Shown here: piece by piece, positions 42,879 to 51,036 of the stretch
Layout: each line of letters begins with the position of its first letter
Numbering within the stretch: position 1 is the stretch's first letter
Source of the DNA: JAPSGM01 sp963777045
GTDB taxonomy: Bacteria > Chloroflexota > Limnocylindria > QHBO01
Direction of reading: 5' to 3'
Assembly (NCBI GenBank): GCA_963777045.1
Contig: CAVZPD010000028.1
Span: 74,273-138,272, forward strand
Length of the DNA: 64,000 bases
Notes under the pieces: generated by a model
Seen by the model: only the letters and a program-made list of their open reading frames with translations
Database searches by the model: none
What the model was told of the DNA's origin: nothing
Translations under genes and position numbers: made by a program

Positions 42879-44921
42879 ATGAGCCGCTACCGCTACTCCC
42901 GCTGGGACGGGAGTCAGCTGCTGCCGCCGTTCGACGCGGACGACGTGCTCGACGCGCTCTCGGACGACGTCCTGGCCGAGGGCGACATCCGGCGCGCCCT
43001 GCAGCGGCTCATGCAGCGCGGCATGCGCGGGACGCGCGGCGGCGACGTGCCGGGGCTGCGCCGCATGGTCGACCGGATGCGCGAGCGCCGGCAGGCCGAG
43101 CTGGAGCGCACCCACCTCGACGGCGTGCTCGACGGCCTGGGTGAGCGCCTGGACGAGATTTTGGGGCAGGAACGGGCGGGGATCGACCGACGCCTTCGAC
43201 AGGCGGAAGGGGCCGCCCTCGACGCGCCGCCCGGGGAGGAGCAGGAGCAGGCACGGATGGCGGAGCAGGTGCTGCGGCGAGCGGCCCAGCAGCGACGCGA
43301 CCGGCTGGATGCCCTGCCACCTGGACTTGCCGGGCGCCTGCACGGGCTGCGTGACTACGAGTTCATGGATCCGGCGGCGCGGGACGCGTTCAACGCCCTG
43401 ACCGACGAGCTCCGACAGCAGCTGATGCAGACCTACTTCCAGGGGCTCAAGGAGGGCGTCGCCGGCCTGACGCCCGAGGACCTGGATGGGGTGCGCCAGA
43501 TGGTCCGCGACCTCAACGCACTGCTCGAGAAGCACGCCTCCGGAGCCGATACGCGTGCCGACTTCGACGCCTTCATGGCGCACCACGGGCAGTACTTCCC
43601 GCCGGGCATCGGCAGCGTCGAGGAGCTCGTCGATCACCTGCACCGGCAGGCCTCGCAGATGGCCTCGCTGCTGGCCGGCATGAGCCCGCAGATGCGCGAC
43701 GAGCTGCAGCAGATGATGGACGACCTGCTGCGCGACGACCGGCTGCGCTGGGACATGGCGCGTCTCGCGGGCAACCTGCAGTCGATGCGCCCCGACGCGC
43801 CCTTCGGCGAGCCGTATCCCTTCTCGGGTGACGAGCCGATGGGCCTGGTCGACGCCCTGGCGGCCATCGACCGGCAGCAGCAGTACGACGAGATGGAGGA
43901 GCAGCTGCTGGCCGCGCGCGATCCGGAGGGGCTCGACCGGCTCGACGCCGAGCTGCTGCGGGACCTCGGCGGCGACGAGGCTGCCGAGGACCTCGACCAG
44001 CTGCGCGAGCTCACCAGGGCGCTGGAGGAGGCTGGCTACCTGGAGCGCGACGGCGGCCGACTCGAGCTGACCCCGCGCGCCGCACGCAAGCTCGGCATGC
44101 GTGCCCTCACTGACATCTTCAGCCGCCTCCGCCGGGAGTCGCTCGGCGGGCATCCGCTCCCGATGTCGGGGAGCGGCGGCGAGCCGACCGACGAGACGAA
44201 GCGGTGGGAGCACGGCGACCCCTTCGCCGTCGATCTCAACCGCACGCTCTTCAATGCCATGGCGCGCGGCGCGGATGGTGCCGGCGGCGTGCCCCTGCGT
44301 CTCGACGTCGAGGACTTCGAGGTCCGCCGGCACGAGGAGACGACCGTCTCCTCGACCGTGCTGCTGCTCGACATGAGCCGATCCATGCTGCTGCGCGGAT
44401 GCTCGACCGCGGCCAAGCGGGTCGCGATGGCGCTCCACACCCTGATCCACACCCGCTACCCGCGCGACCGCCTGTTCGTGGTCGGCTTCGCCTACTACGC
44501 CCGGCAGATCAAGCCCGAGGCGATCGCCACGCTTTCGCCCTACGAGTTCGAGTACGGGACGAACCTGCAGCACGCCCTGATGATCGCGCGGCAGCTGCTG
44601 GGCAGGCGCAGCGGCGGCAACAAGGAGATCGTGGTGATCACCGACGGTGAGCCGACGGCGCATATCCAGAACGGCCAGGTCGAGTTCGCCTACCCGCCCA
44701 CCAGCCGCACGATGCAGTCGACCCTGCGCGAGGTCGGCCGCGCCACGCGCGAGGGGATCGTGATCAACACGTTCATGCTCGAGCGCTCGCGCTACCTCTC
44801 CGACTTCGTTGACCTGATGAGCCGCATCAATCGCGGGCGCGCCTTCTACGTCGAGCCCGAACACCTTGGCGAGTACGTCCTGGTCGACTACGTGAGCAAG
44901 AAGACGAAGCGGGTGGCCTGA
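42879..44921 (+). CDS. VWA-domain protein, partner of MoxR ATPase
   Basis: This 680-residue protein has a long N-terminal helical region (about 1-440) rich in Arg, Gln and Glu that contains several coiled-coil-like stretches (QQLMQTYFQGLKEGVAGL, MRDELQQMMDDLLRDDRLRW). The C-terminal VWA domain (about 485-670) has the MIDAS start LLLDMSRSMLLRG with DxSxS at Asp498. It continues with a Thr in YGTNLQHAL and VVITDGEPTAH. It is the metal-dependent adaptor of the MoxR ATPase, similar in design to CoxE/ChlD-like proteins. No signal peptide or TM helix is seen, so it is cytoplasmic. Confidence 0.87.
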   Translation: MSRYRYSRWDGSQLLPPFDADDVLDALSDDVLAEGDIRRALQRLMQRGMRGTRGGDVPGLRRMVDRMRERRQAELERTHLDGVLDGLGERLDEILGQERAGIDRRLRQAEGAALDAPPGEEQEQARMAEQVLRRAAQQRRDRLDALPPGLAGRLHGLRDYEFMDPAARDAFNALTDELRQQLMQTYFQGLKEGVAGLTPEDLDGVRQMVRDLNALLEKHASGADTRADFDAFMAHHGQYFPPGIGSVEELVDHLHRQASQMASLLAGMSPQMRDELQQMMDDLLRDDRLRWDMARLAGNLQSMRPDAPFGEPYPFSGDEPMGLVDALAAIDRQQQYDEMEEQLLAARDPEGLDRLDAELLRDLGGDEAAEDLDQLRELTRALEEAGYLERDGGRLELTPRAARKLGMRALTDIFSRLRRESLGGHPLPMSGSGGEPTDETKRWEHGDPFAVDLNRTLFNAMARGADGAGGVPLRLDVEDFEVRRHEETTVSSTVLLLDMSRSMLLRGCSTAAKRVAMALHTLIHTRYPRDRLFVVGFAYYARQIKPEAIATLSPYEFEYGTNLQHALMIARQLLGRRSGGNKEIVVITDGEPTAHIQNGQVEFAYPPTSRTMQSTLREVGRATREGIVINTFMLERSRYLSDFVDLMSRINRGRAFYVEPEHLGEYVLVDYVSKKTKRVA

Positions 44922-44923
44922 CC

Positions 44924-45838
44924 GTGGCGAGAGCGTTGAAGGTGGGGGTCCAGCTGCCGGAGGTGGAGTACGTCGCGAGCTGGGACGAGCAGCGGCGCAT
45001 GGCGCAGACGGCCGAGGCGATCGGGCTCGACTCGATCTGGGTCGGCGACCACCTGCTCTACCGCGACGACGGGCTGCCGACCCGGGCTCCGTGGGAGGCG
45101 TGGACGAGCCTGGCCGCGCTCGCCGCCGTCACCCGTCGCGTGCAGCTGGGGCCGCTCGTGGCCGCGACGAGCTTCCACAACCCCGCGATGATCGCCAAGA
45201 TGGCGGCGACCATCGACGAAGTCAGTGGCGGCAGGCTCATCCTCGGCCTGGGAGCCGGCTGGAACGAGGTCGAGTACTCGGCCTACGGCTTTCCCTACGA
45301 CCACCGCGTGAGCCGCTTCGAGGAGGCCTTCACCATCATCCGCACCCTCCTGCGCGAGGGGCGCTGCGACTTCCACGGCACCTACTACCAGCTCGATGAC
45401 TGCGTGCTCCTGCCGCGGGGGCCGCGGCCGGCCGGTCCGCCGCTGATGATCGGATCCGAGGGACCTCGCATGCTGGGCATCACCCTCCCCCACGTGGCGT
45501 CGTGGAACGCCTGGTTCACCTGGTTCGCGAACTCTCCCGACGGCTACCGGCCGATGCGCCAGAAGATCGACGAGGCCTGCCGCCTGGCCGGTCGCGACCC
45601 GGATGACGTCGAGCGCACGGTTGCGCTCTTCGTGGCGTTTCCCGGGTCCCAGGGCCGTTCGATGGGCGACCTCGAGACCGAAGATGCCGATGCCATCAGC
45701 GGAGAGCCGGAGGTGCTGGAGCCGATGCTGCGCGCCTTCGCCGACGAGGGCGTCGCGCACGTGCAGCTGGTGCTCGACCCGATCAACGCGGACACCATCC
45801 GCGCCCTCGTGCCCACCCTGGAGCGGCTGGAGCGCTGA
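44924..45838 (+). CDS. LLM-class flavin/F420-dependent oxidoreductase
   Basis: This 304-residue luciferase-like TIM barrel starts LKVGVQLPEVEYVASWDEQR and has IGLDSIWVGDHLLYR, VQLGPLVAATSFHNPAMIAK, GGRLILGLGAGWNEVEY and PPLMIGSEGPRML. The motifs are those of F420-dependent members of the family. The GTG start lies 2 nt after the VWA stop, so it is in the same transcript, which is an unusual companion for a MoxR-VWA pair. Substrate unknown. Confidence 0.85.
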   Translation: MARALKVGVQLPEVEYVASWDEQRRMAQTAEAIGLDSIWVGDHLLYRDDGLPTRAPWEAWTSLAALAAVTRRVQLGPLVAATSFHNPAMIAKMAATIDEVSGGRLILGLGAGWNEVEYSAYGFPYDHRVSRFEEAFTIIRTLLREGRCDFHGTYYQLDDCVLLPRGPRPAGPPLMIGSEGPRMLGITLPHVASWNAWFTWFANSPDGYRPMRQKIDEACRLAGRDPDDVERTVALFVAFPGSQGRSMGDLETEDADAISGEPEVLEPMLRAFADEGVAHVQLVLDPINADTIRALVPTLERLER

Positions 45839-45856
45839 AGCGGCGCGGGCGGCTGG

Positions 45857-45862
45857 TATCCT
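45857..45862 (+). promoter_or_regulatory. -10 TATCCT for the 45.9-47.1 kb operon
   Basis: TATCCT ends 9 nt before ATG 45872, again with no ribosome binding site. Confidence 0.42.
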
Positions 45863-45871
45863 CGGCCGACG

Positions 45872-46240
45872 ATGGATGAGCTGCCCGAAGCATTGCCCCT
45901 GGGAGCCACGGGACGCCTCGAAGCCCAGCCCCTGGTCAACGCCAGCGGCAACCATGCGCTCCTGCTCCGGGAGGGCGAGACGTCTCGGGCGCTGATCACG
46001 GGGGAGGCCGCCGAGGGCCGTGACCGCGTCATCGTCGTCCCGCTCGACGACGACGTGGAGCTCCACGTGGACGGTGACGCGCTGGCCGTCTGGCTGGCAC
46101 AGGGATCGGTCACCAGCCGGGCTGCGGCGGCGCCGGCGTGGGCCAGCTTCATCGGCCTGGCGCTGGTGCTCGCGTTCGTCGGCTTCGCGGTCGTCGGCTC
46201 CATCACCGCGTTCGGCTGGCTGCTGGAGCTCCTCTCGTGA
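45872..46240 (+). CDS. small membrane-anchored hypothetical protein
   Basis: This 122-residue protein has a soluble N-terminal part of about 85 residues with beta-strand character (LEAQPLVNASGNHALLLREG, VIVVPLDDDVELHV). One C-terminal membrane helix (FIGLALVLAFVGFAVVGSITAF) follows. It is not recognised. It overlaps the next gene as GTGA, and both lie ahead of a flavin reductase, suggesting a three-gene unit. Confidence 0.7.
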   Translation: MDELPEALPLGATGRLEAQPLVNASGNHALLLREGETSRALITGEAAEGRDRVIVVPLDDDVELHVDGDALAVWLAQGSVTSRAAAAPAWASFIGLALVLAFVGFAVVGSITAFGWLLELLS

Positions 46241-46527
46241 TCCAGCTGCCGCCAACCGGCCTGATCGCCATGCGGATCCGCGCCGAGTACGGGTCAGCGG
46301 ACGGGTTCGTCGAGACGCTCGAGCGGGCCCTCGTGCGTGGCGGCGAACGCGGCGCGACGATCGTCGCGCTGCTAGACGTTGGGGACCTGGCCATCCACAT
46401 TCCGCGCGAGGACGGTCCCTCCTGGAACAGCGTGCCGCTGCTGCACCTGCATCGTGGCGACCGCCCTGGGCCGCAGGACTGGATGGCGGCCAACGCGGTG
46501 CTCGAGAAGCTCGAGCGCTACCGGTGA
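46237..46527 (+). CDS. small hypothetical protein
   Basis: This 96-residue protein starts at the GTG of a GTGA overlap with the membrane protein and ends in another GTGA overlap with the flavin reductase. It reads as a compact alpha/beta protein (LIAMRIRAEYGSADGFVETL, then ATIVALLDVGDLAIHIPRED, then LLHLHRGDRPGPQDWMAANA). I do not recognise a family. The two-sided coupling and uniform codon use support a real gene. Confidence 0.68.
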   Translation: MIQLPPTGLIAMRIRAEYGSADGFVETLERALVRGGERGATIVALLDVGDLAIHIPREDGPSWNSVPLLHLHRGDRPGPQDWMAANAVLEKLERYR

Positions 46528-47126
46528 GCAGCGAGGACCAGCCGGAGGCCGCCGCGGCGGTCGAGCCCGCCGCAGCCGCCCAGCAGCGCATCGATCGGGA
46601 GCCCGCCGGCGGCGCGGTGGCGCCAATCACGCCGGATCAGCAACGGACGCTGCGCTCGATGATGGCTCGCTTCGCGACCGGCGTGACCGTGGTGGCTGCG
46701 CGGCAGGGGCCCCTGCTGGCGGGTATGACGGCCAACGCCATCGCCAGCATCAGCATCGACCCGCCGCTGATGATGGCGAGCATCGGCCAGACCTCGGAGA
46801 CGCACGACGCGATCCTCGGCAGCCACTCCTTCGCGATCAGCGTGCTGAGCGAGCGGCAGCGGGGGATCGCCGACTGCTTCGCGCAGCCCACCACGGCGGC
46901 CAAGCTGCGCCGCTTCTGCGACGCGCCCTGGCACGAAGGCGAGACGGGCTCGCCGATCCTCGATGCCGCTATCGCGTACTTCGACTGCCGGTTGATTGCG
47001 CGGCATCCGGCAGGCGACCACACCATCTTCATTGGCGAGATCGTTGCCGCGGGGTTCGACGAGGGTGAGGATCCGCTGATCTGGTACGCGTCGCGCTATC
47101 GGCGGCTGGCCGACCAGGAGGCCTAG
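46524..47126 (+). CDS. flavin reductase-like domain protein
   Basis: This 200-residue protein has a polar Ala/Glu-rich N-terminal extension (about 1-40). The flavin-reductase split barrel follows: MMARFATGVTVVAARQG, LLAGMTANAIASISIDPPLM, HSFAISVLSERQ and DHTIFIGEIVAAG. It binds FMN and uses NAD(P)H to supply reduced flavin to a partner monooxygenase, as HpaC does. Luciferase-like genes lie nearby but those look F420-type, so the partner is uncertain. Its TAG stop shares CTAG with the convergent aminotransferase gene. Confidence 0.87.
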   Translation: MSSEDQPEAAAAVEPAAAAQQRIDREPAGGAVAPITPDQQRTLRSMMARFATGVTVVAARQGPLLAGMTANAIASISIDPPLMMASIGQTSETHDAILGSHSFAISVLSERQRGIADCFAQPTTAAKLRRFCDAPWHEGETGSPILDAAIAYFDCRLIARHPAGDHTIFIGEIVAAGFDEGEDPLIWYASRYRRLADQEA

Positions 47127-48463
47127 GCCCGGCCCATCGCCTCCAGCGCCGCAGCGATGATTCCGATCGCCGCGTCGATCTCGGCATCGGTGGTGACCAG
47201 CGGCGGGATCACCCGTACGACCTGGCCGTACGTCCCGCAGCTGAGCAGCAGCAGCCGGCGGTCGAACGCCTCGTGCAGGACCGCCTTGGCCAGGTCCGGC
47301 CGTGGCGCCAGCGTGTCCGGGTCCGCGAACTCGATCCCGACCATCAGCCCGCGGCCTCGAACCTCGGCCACGGCCGGGTGGGCCGCGGCGACGTGGCGAA
47401 TGCCCGAGAGCAGCCGTTCGCCCTGGTACGCCGCGTTCTGCAGCAGTCCCTCCGCGGCGATGACGTCGAGCGTGGCGAGCGCCGCGGCACAGGCGACCGC
47501 GTTGCCGCCGTAGGTGCCGCCGTGCGCGCCCGGGCCGAGCAGCTCCAGCAGGGAGCGGCGCGCCAGGATGCCGGAGAGCGGCATGCCCGAAGCCAGGCCC
47601 TTGGCCATCACCACGATGTCGGGGCGCGCGTCGTACCAGTCGCTGGCCCACATCTTCCCGGTGCGGCCGAAGCCGGTCTGCACCTCGTCGGCGATGAGCA
47701 GGATGCCATGTCGGTCGGCCACCGCGCGCAGGGCGGGGAGGAAGCCATCCGGCGGGACGACGTACCCGCCCTCGCCCAGGATCGGCTCGACCAGGAAGGC
47801 GGCCACGTCATCGGGATAGACCATCGTCGCGAAGAGCTCGTCGATGGCGGACAGCGTGAAGGCGAGCGCGGCGCCATCGGTCCGGCCGGTGGGATTGCGC
47901 AGGACGTACGGGAACGGGACGTGGAAGACGCCGCCGCCGGGGACCGGCTCGAAGTGGCCGCGGTACTTGACGCCGGAGCTCGTCAGCGCCATGGCGGCGT
48001 GGGTCCGACCATGGAAGCCGCCGCGGAAGGCCACGATCCCGGGCCGCCGGGTGGCCTGCTTGGCGAGCTTGACCGACGCCTCGATCGCCTCGGCGCCGGA
48101 GTTGGAGAGGAAGAGCGCCGCCTCCTCGCCGGGATCGAGACCCGGCATCGTCCGCGGCAGGCGCTCGTGCAGCTCCAGGCCGGGCTTGTGGTAGAGGATG
48201 TTCTGCTGCGCGTGGATGATGCGGGCCGCCTGGTCGGCGATGGCCGCCACCACCCGGGGGTGGGCATGCCCGGTGTTCGTCACGCCGATGCCGCTGGTGT
48301 AGTCGAGGTAGCGCGTCCCGTCGATGGTCTCGATCCAGCTGCCCTCGCCGCGCTCGACCACGAGGTCGGTGTAGCGCGCCCAGACCGGCGGGACGCCGCT
48401 GCGGCGGGCGAGCCAATGCTCCTGCTCGCCGGCGGTCAGAAGGTCGGTGGCGTGTTGATCCAT
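47123..48463 (-). CDS. class III aminotransferase (4-aminobutyrate/putrescine type)
   Basis: This 446-residue PLP enzyme has GIGVTNTGHAHPRVVAAI, ALFLSNSGAEAIEASVKLAK, FRGGFHGRTHAAMALTSSG, LLIADEVQTGFGRTGKMWA and VVMAKGLASGMPLS with the PLP Lys. The pattern is that of GABA transaminase (GabT/PuuE) and putrescine aminotransferases. It is the last gene of the pot operon and overlaps the regulator gene by 28 bp. It therefore most likely transaminates putrescine or the GABA derived from it, giving an aldehyde for dehydrogenases such as the one at 38.1 kb. Confidence 0.9.
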   Translation of the reverse strand: MDQHATDLLTAGEQEHWLARRSGVPPVWARYTDLVVERGEGSWIETIDGTRYLDYTSGIGVTNTGHAHPRVVAAIADQAARIIHAQQNILYHKPGLELHERLPRTMPGLDPGEEAALFLSNSGAEAIEASVKLAKQATRRPGIVAFRGGFHGRTHAAMALTSSGVKYRGHFEPVPGGGVFHVPFPYVLRNPTGRTDGAALAFTLSAIDELFATMVYPDDVAAFLVEPILGEGGYVVPPDGFLPALRAVADRHGILLIADEVQTGFGRTGKMWASDWYDARPDIVVMAKGLASGMPLSGILARRSLLELLGPGAHGGTYGGNAVACAAALATLDVIAAEGLLQNAAYQGERLLSGIRHVAAAHPAVAEVRGRGLMVGIEFADPDTLAPRPDLAKAVLHEAFDRRLLLLSCGTYGQVVRVIPPLVTTDAEIDAAIGIIAAALEAMGRA

Positions 48464-49269
48464 AGCAGTCGTGTCTCCCCACCGGCGCGGTTGCGCCAGC
48501 GATGCGGCAAATTGGACGGGAAGGTGAGGGAGTCGCCGGTGCGCAGGCGGTAGTGCTCATCGGCGCCGATCCAGAAGGTGAGCTCGCCATCGAGCACGAA
48601 GAGGAACTCCTCGCCGTCATGCGCGTACGTCCCGGCGCTGCTCGCTCGCGGCGCGAGGACGAACAGCTGCGGCTCGAGCTGCCGCGCTCCGCGCGCCAGC
48701 TGCTCGATGCGGACGCCGTCCTGCAGCTCCAGTCGAGGACGCTCCGCGGGGCGCAGCGGCCGGTGGCTGGACCGGGCACGCGGAGGGTCGAGAAGCTCCT
48801 GGACCGTCGAGCCGTAGACGGCGGTGAGGCGTTGCAGGGTTGCGAGGCTGGCGCCGCTCAGGTTCCGCTCGAGCGTCGACAGGAAGCTGACCGAGACGCC
48901 GGCACGCTGGCTGGCGGTGCGCAGCGAGAGGCCACCCTTCAGCCTCGCGCGTCGCAGCAGCTGCCCGTCAACGCGGCGTTCCTGGCGTCGTCCGTGCGTG
49001 GCGTCGGCGGCGGGCAGCATGCGCCGGATGCCCGAGGCGCTGACGTGCGCCTCGCGCATGTCTCGAATCTCTCGCAGGCGCGTCATGTCGTGTTCGGCGT
49101 AGAGCCGATACCCACCCGGTGACCTTGACGGGCGTACCAGTCCCTGCCGCTCCCAGAGTCGAAGTGCGGAGGCGGAGACGCCCATGCGGCGAGCCACGTC
49201 GCCGATGCGCAGCGGCGTCCCGGTCGCTTCGGGTCGCGCGCCAGGGTGGGCGCCGTGCGACGACGTCAT
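48436..49269 (-). CDS. MerR-HTH/XRE-HTH/cupin three-domain regulator
   Basis: The protein has 277 residues. Residues about 20-85 form a MerR-type winged helix (LRIGDVARRMGVSASALRLW, SPGGYRLYAEHDMTRLREI). Residues about 103-160 form an XRE helix-turn-helix (LRRARLKGGLSLRTASQRAG, VSVSFLSTLERNLSGAS). Residues about 200-277 form a cupin (DGEEFLFVLDGELTFWIGAD, LTFPSNLPHRWRN). PuuR-like XRE-cupin regulators control putrescine genes; the added MerR domain is unusual. It sits inside the pot operon (ATGA overlap with potC), so it likely senses a polyamine or metabolite through the cupin and controls this operon. Confidence 0.87.
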   Translation of the reverse strand: MTSSHGAHPGARPEATGTPLRIGDVARRMGVSASALRLWERQGLVRPSRSPGGYRLYAEHDMTRLREIRDMREAHVSASGIRRMLPAADATHGRRQERRVDGQLLRRARLKGGLSLRTASQRAGVSVSFLSTLERNLSGASLATLQRLTAVYGSTVQELLDPPRARSSHRPLRPAERPRLELQDGVRIEQLARGARQLEPQLFVLAPRASSAGTYAHDGEEFLFVLDGELTFWIGADEHYRLRTGDSLTFPSNLPHRWRNRAGGETRLLWINTPPTF

Positions 49270-50147
49270 TGGTCCAGGCGAGTCGGCGCGGCGCTCAGGT
49301 CCTTCCGCTGCAGGATGATCCAGAAGATGATGCCGATCACGGCCACGCCGAAGATCAGCGAGCCCATGGCGTTGACCTGCGGCGGGACGCCGATGCGCGA
49401 GGCGCCGTAGACCCACAGCGGGAAGGTCTGCGTCTGGCCGGCGTTGAACTGGGTGATCACGAAGTCGTCGATCGAGAGCGCGAAGGCGAGGAGGGCGGCG
49501 GCCAGGATCCCCGGGAAGATCAGCGGGAAGGTGACCTTGCGGAAGGTCGTCCACTCATCGGCCCCGAGGTCCATGGCGGCCTCTTCCAGGGACCGGTTGA
49601 AGCCGGCCAGGCGCGCCCGGATGGTGATGACGACGTAGCTGATGTTGAACATGATGTGGGCGATGATGATCGTGACGATGCCGCGCCCCACCCCGGCGGA
49701 GACCCACATTGCCAGCAGCGAAGCACCCAGCACGATCTCCGGCGAGGCGATGGGCAGGAAGATCAGGAGGTTGAGCTGTCCGCGGCCGCGGAACTCGTAG
49801 CGGGTCAGCGCCAGGCCCATCAGGGTCCCGAGCGTGGTGGCGACGAGCGTCGAGACCACCGCCACCACCAGGCTCGTGATGAGGGCCTGGTTCAGGGCCG
49901 GGTAGCGCGTGAAGAGCGTCTGCCAGTGCTCGAGCGTGAAGCCCTGCCAGGTGAAGTTGAAGCGCCCGGAGATGTCGTTGAAGCTGAACACGATCATCAC
50001 CACGATGGGCAGGAACAGGTAGGCGACCACCAGTCCCGTGTAGGCGGGCAGGACCGCGCGGCTGAGACGGGCCCCGACGGGGCGATCGCGCTCGGGCGGC
50101 GCGGCCTCAGCCGCCGCCGGGAGCGGTTGTGCGACGGTGCCAGCCAT
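49266..50147 (-). CDS. potC: polyamine ABC transporter permease PotC
   Basis: This 293-residue membrane protein has about six TM helices. The ABC-permease EAA-like loop reads LEEAAMDLGADEWTTFRKVT, leading into FPLIFPGILAA. The strand NDISGRFNFTWQGFTLEHW after the first helix is typical of PotC. It pairs with PotB to form the channel for spermidine or putrescine. It starts within the potB stop (TGATG) and overlaps the regulator gene as ATGA. Confidence 0.92.
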   Translation of the reverse strand: MAGTVAQPLPAAAEAAPPERDRPVGARLSRAVLPAYTGLVVAYLFLPIVVMIVFSFNDISGRFNFTWQGFTLEHWQTLFTRYPALNQALITSLVVAVVSTLVATTLGTLMGLALTRYEFRGRGQLNLLIFLPIASPEIVLGASLLAMWVSAGVGRGIVTIIIAHIMFNISYVVITIRARLAGFNRSLEEAAMDLGADEWTTFRKVTFPLIFPGILAAALLAFALSIDDFVITQFNAGQTQTFPLWVYGASRIGVPPQVNAMGSLIFGVAVIGIIFWIILQRKDLSAAPTRLDQ

Positions 50148-51007
50148 CAGACCGTCAGCTCCTGGCCGCGCAGCAGCCGGGTGTAGGCGAAGATGCTGAC
50201 GAGGATGCCCACCATGAGGATCAGGCTCAGGGCGCTGGCCTGGGGATAGTCGTTGTTCGTCAGGTAGAGCCGCTGGATCACGTTGCCGATCATCGTCTCG
50301 CTGCGGCTGCCGAGCAGCTCCGCGTTGATGTAGTCACCGACCGCGGGGATGAAGCTGAGCAGCGACGCGGCGAAGACGCCCGGGATGGAGAGCGGCAGCG
50401 TGACGCGCAGGAACGCCTGCAGCCGGCTGGCGTACAGGTCGTTGGCGGCCTCGATCAGGCGGTAGTCGATCTTCTCCAGCGCCACGTAGAGGGGGAGCAC
50501 GACGAACGGCAGGAAGTTGTAGGTGATGCCGCTGATCACCGCGACGGGGGTGGCGAGCAGCCGGAAGCCCTGGTCCAGGATGCCCACGTCCTTGAGCGTC
50601 CCGAGCACGAAGCCCTGGTCGGCCAGGATGAACTTCCAGCTGATGGTGCGGATGATGAAGCTGGTGAAGAACGGCATGATCACCAGCAGCAGGAGGATCG
50701 ACTTGTAGCGGCCGCCCCGGAAGGCGATGGTGTAGGCCATGGGGTAGCCGATGAGCATGGTGAGCACGGTGACGATCACCCCGTACTCGAGCGAGCGGAT
50801 CAGCTGGTCGCTCCAGCGGGAGATGACCTCCGGGAAGATGCCGAAGTTGAAGGTCATCCGGAAGCCGCTGCCCAGCGTCCCCTCCTGGAGGGAGACGGAT
50901 GCCATGGTCAGCATCGGCAGCAGGAAGAAGACGATGAGCCACAGGCCGCCGGGCACCAGGAAGAGGTAGGGCACCAGGCCCCGATGCCGCCGCAGCCAGC
51001 CGCTCAT
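50147..51007 (-). CDS. potB: polyamine ABC transporter permease PotB
   Basis: The protein has 286 residues and about six TM helices. LVPYLFLVPGGLWLIVFFLL starts the first helix. The EAA loop is IEAANDLYASRLQAFLRVTL, leading into PLSIPGVFAASLL. FFTSFIIRTISWKFILADQG is characteristic of PotB permeases. A 29-nt gap separates it from potD upstream, and its stop overlaps potC. It forms the inner-membrane half-channel of the Pot importer. Confidence 0.92.
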   Translation of the reverse strand: MSGWLRRHRGLVPYLFLVPGGLWLIVFFLLPMLTMASVSLQEGTLGSGFRMTFNFGIFPEVISRWSDQLIRSLEYGVIVTVLTMLIGYPMAYTIAFRGGRYKSILLLLVIMPFFTSFIIRTISWKFILADQGFVLGTLKDVGILDQGFRLLATPVAVISGITYNFLPFVVLPLYVALEKIDYRLIEAANDLYASRLQAFLRVTLPLSIPGVFAASLLSFIPAVGDYINAELLGSRSETMIGNVIQRLYLTNNDYPQASALSLILMVGILVSIFAYTRLLRGQELTV

Positions 51008-51036
51008 CGCCCTGCTCCTTCAGCGGGGAGCGACGA

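Noticed and set aside
41451..44864. 1137-codon minus-strand frame opposite the MoxR and VWA genes
   Set aside because: It spans two well-supported plus-strand genes and their junction, and shows only His/Arg/Val-rich shadow composition.
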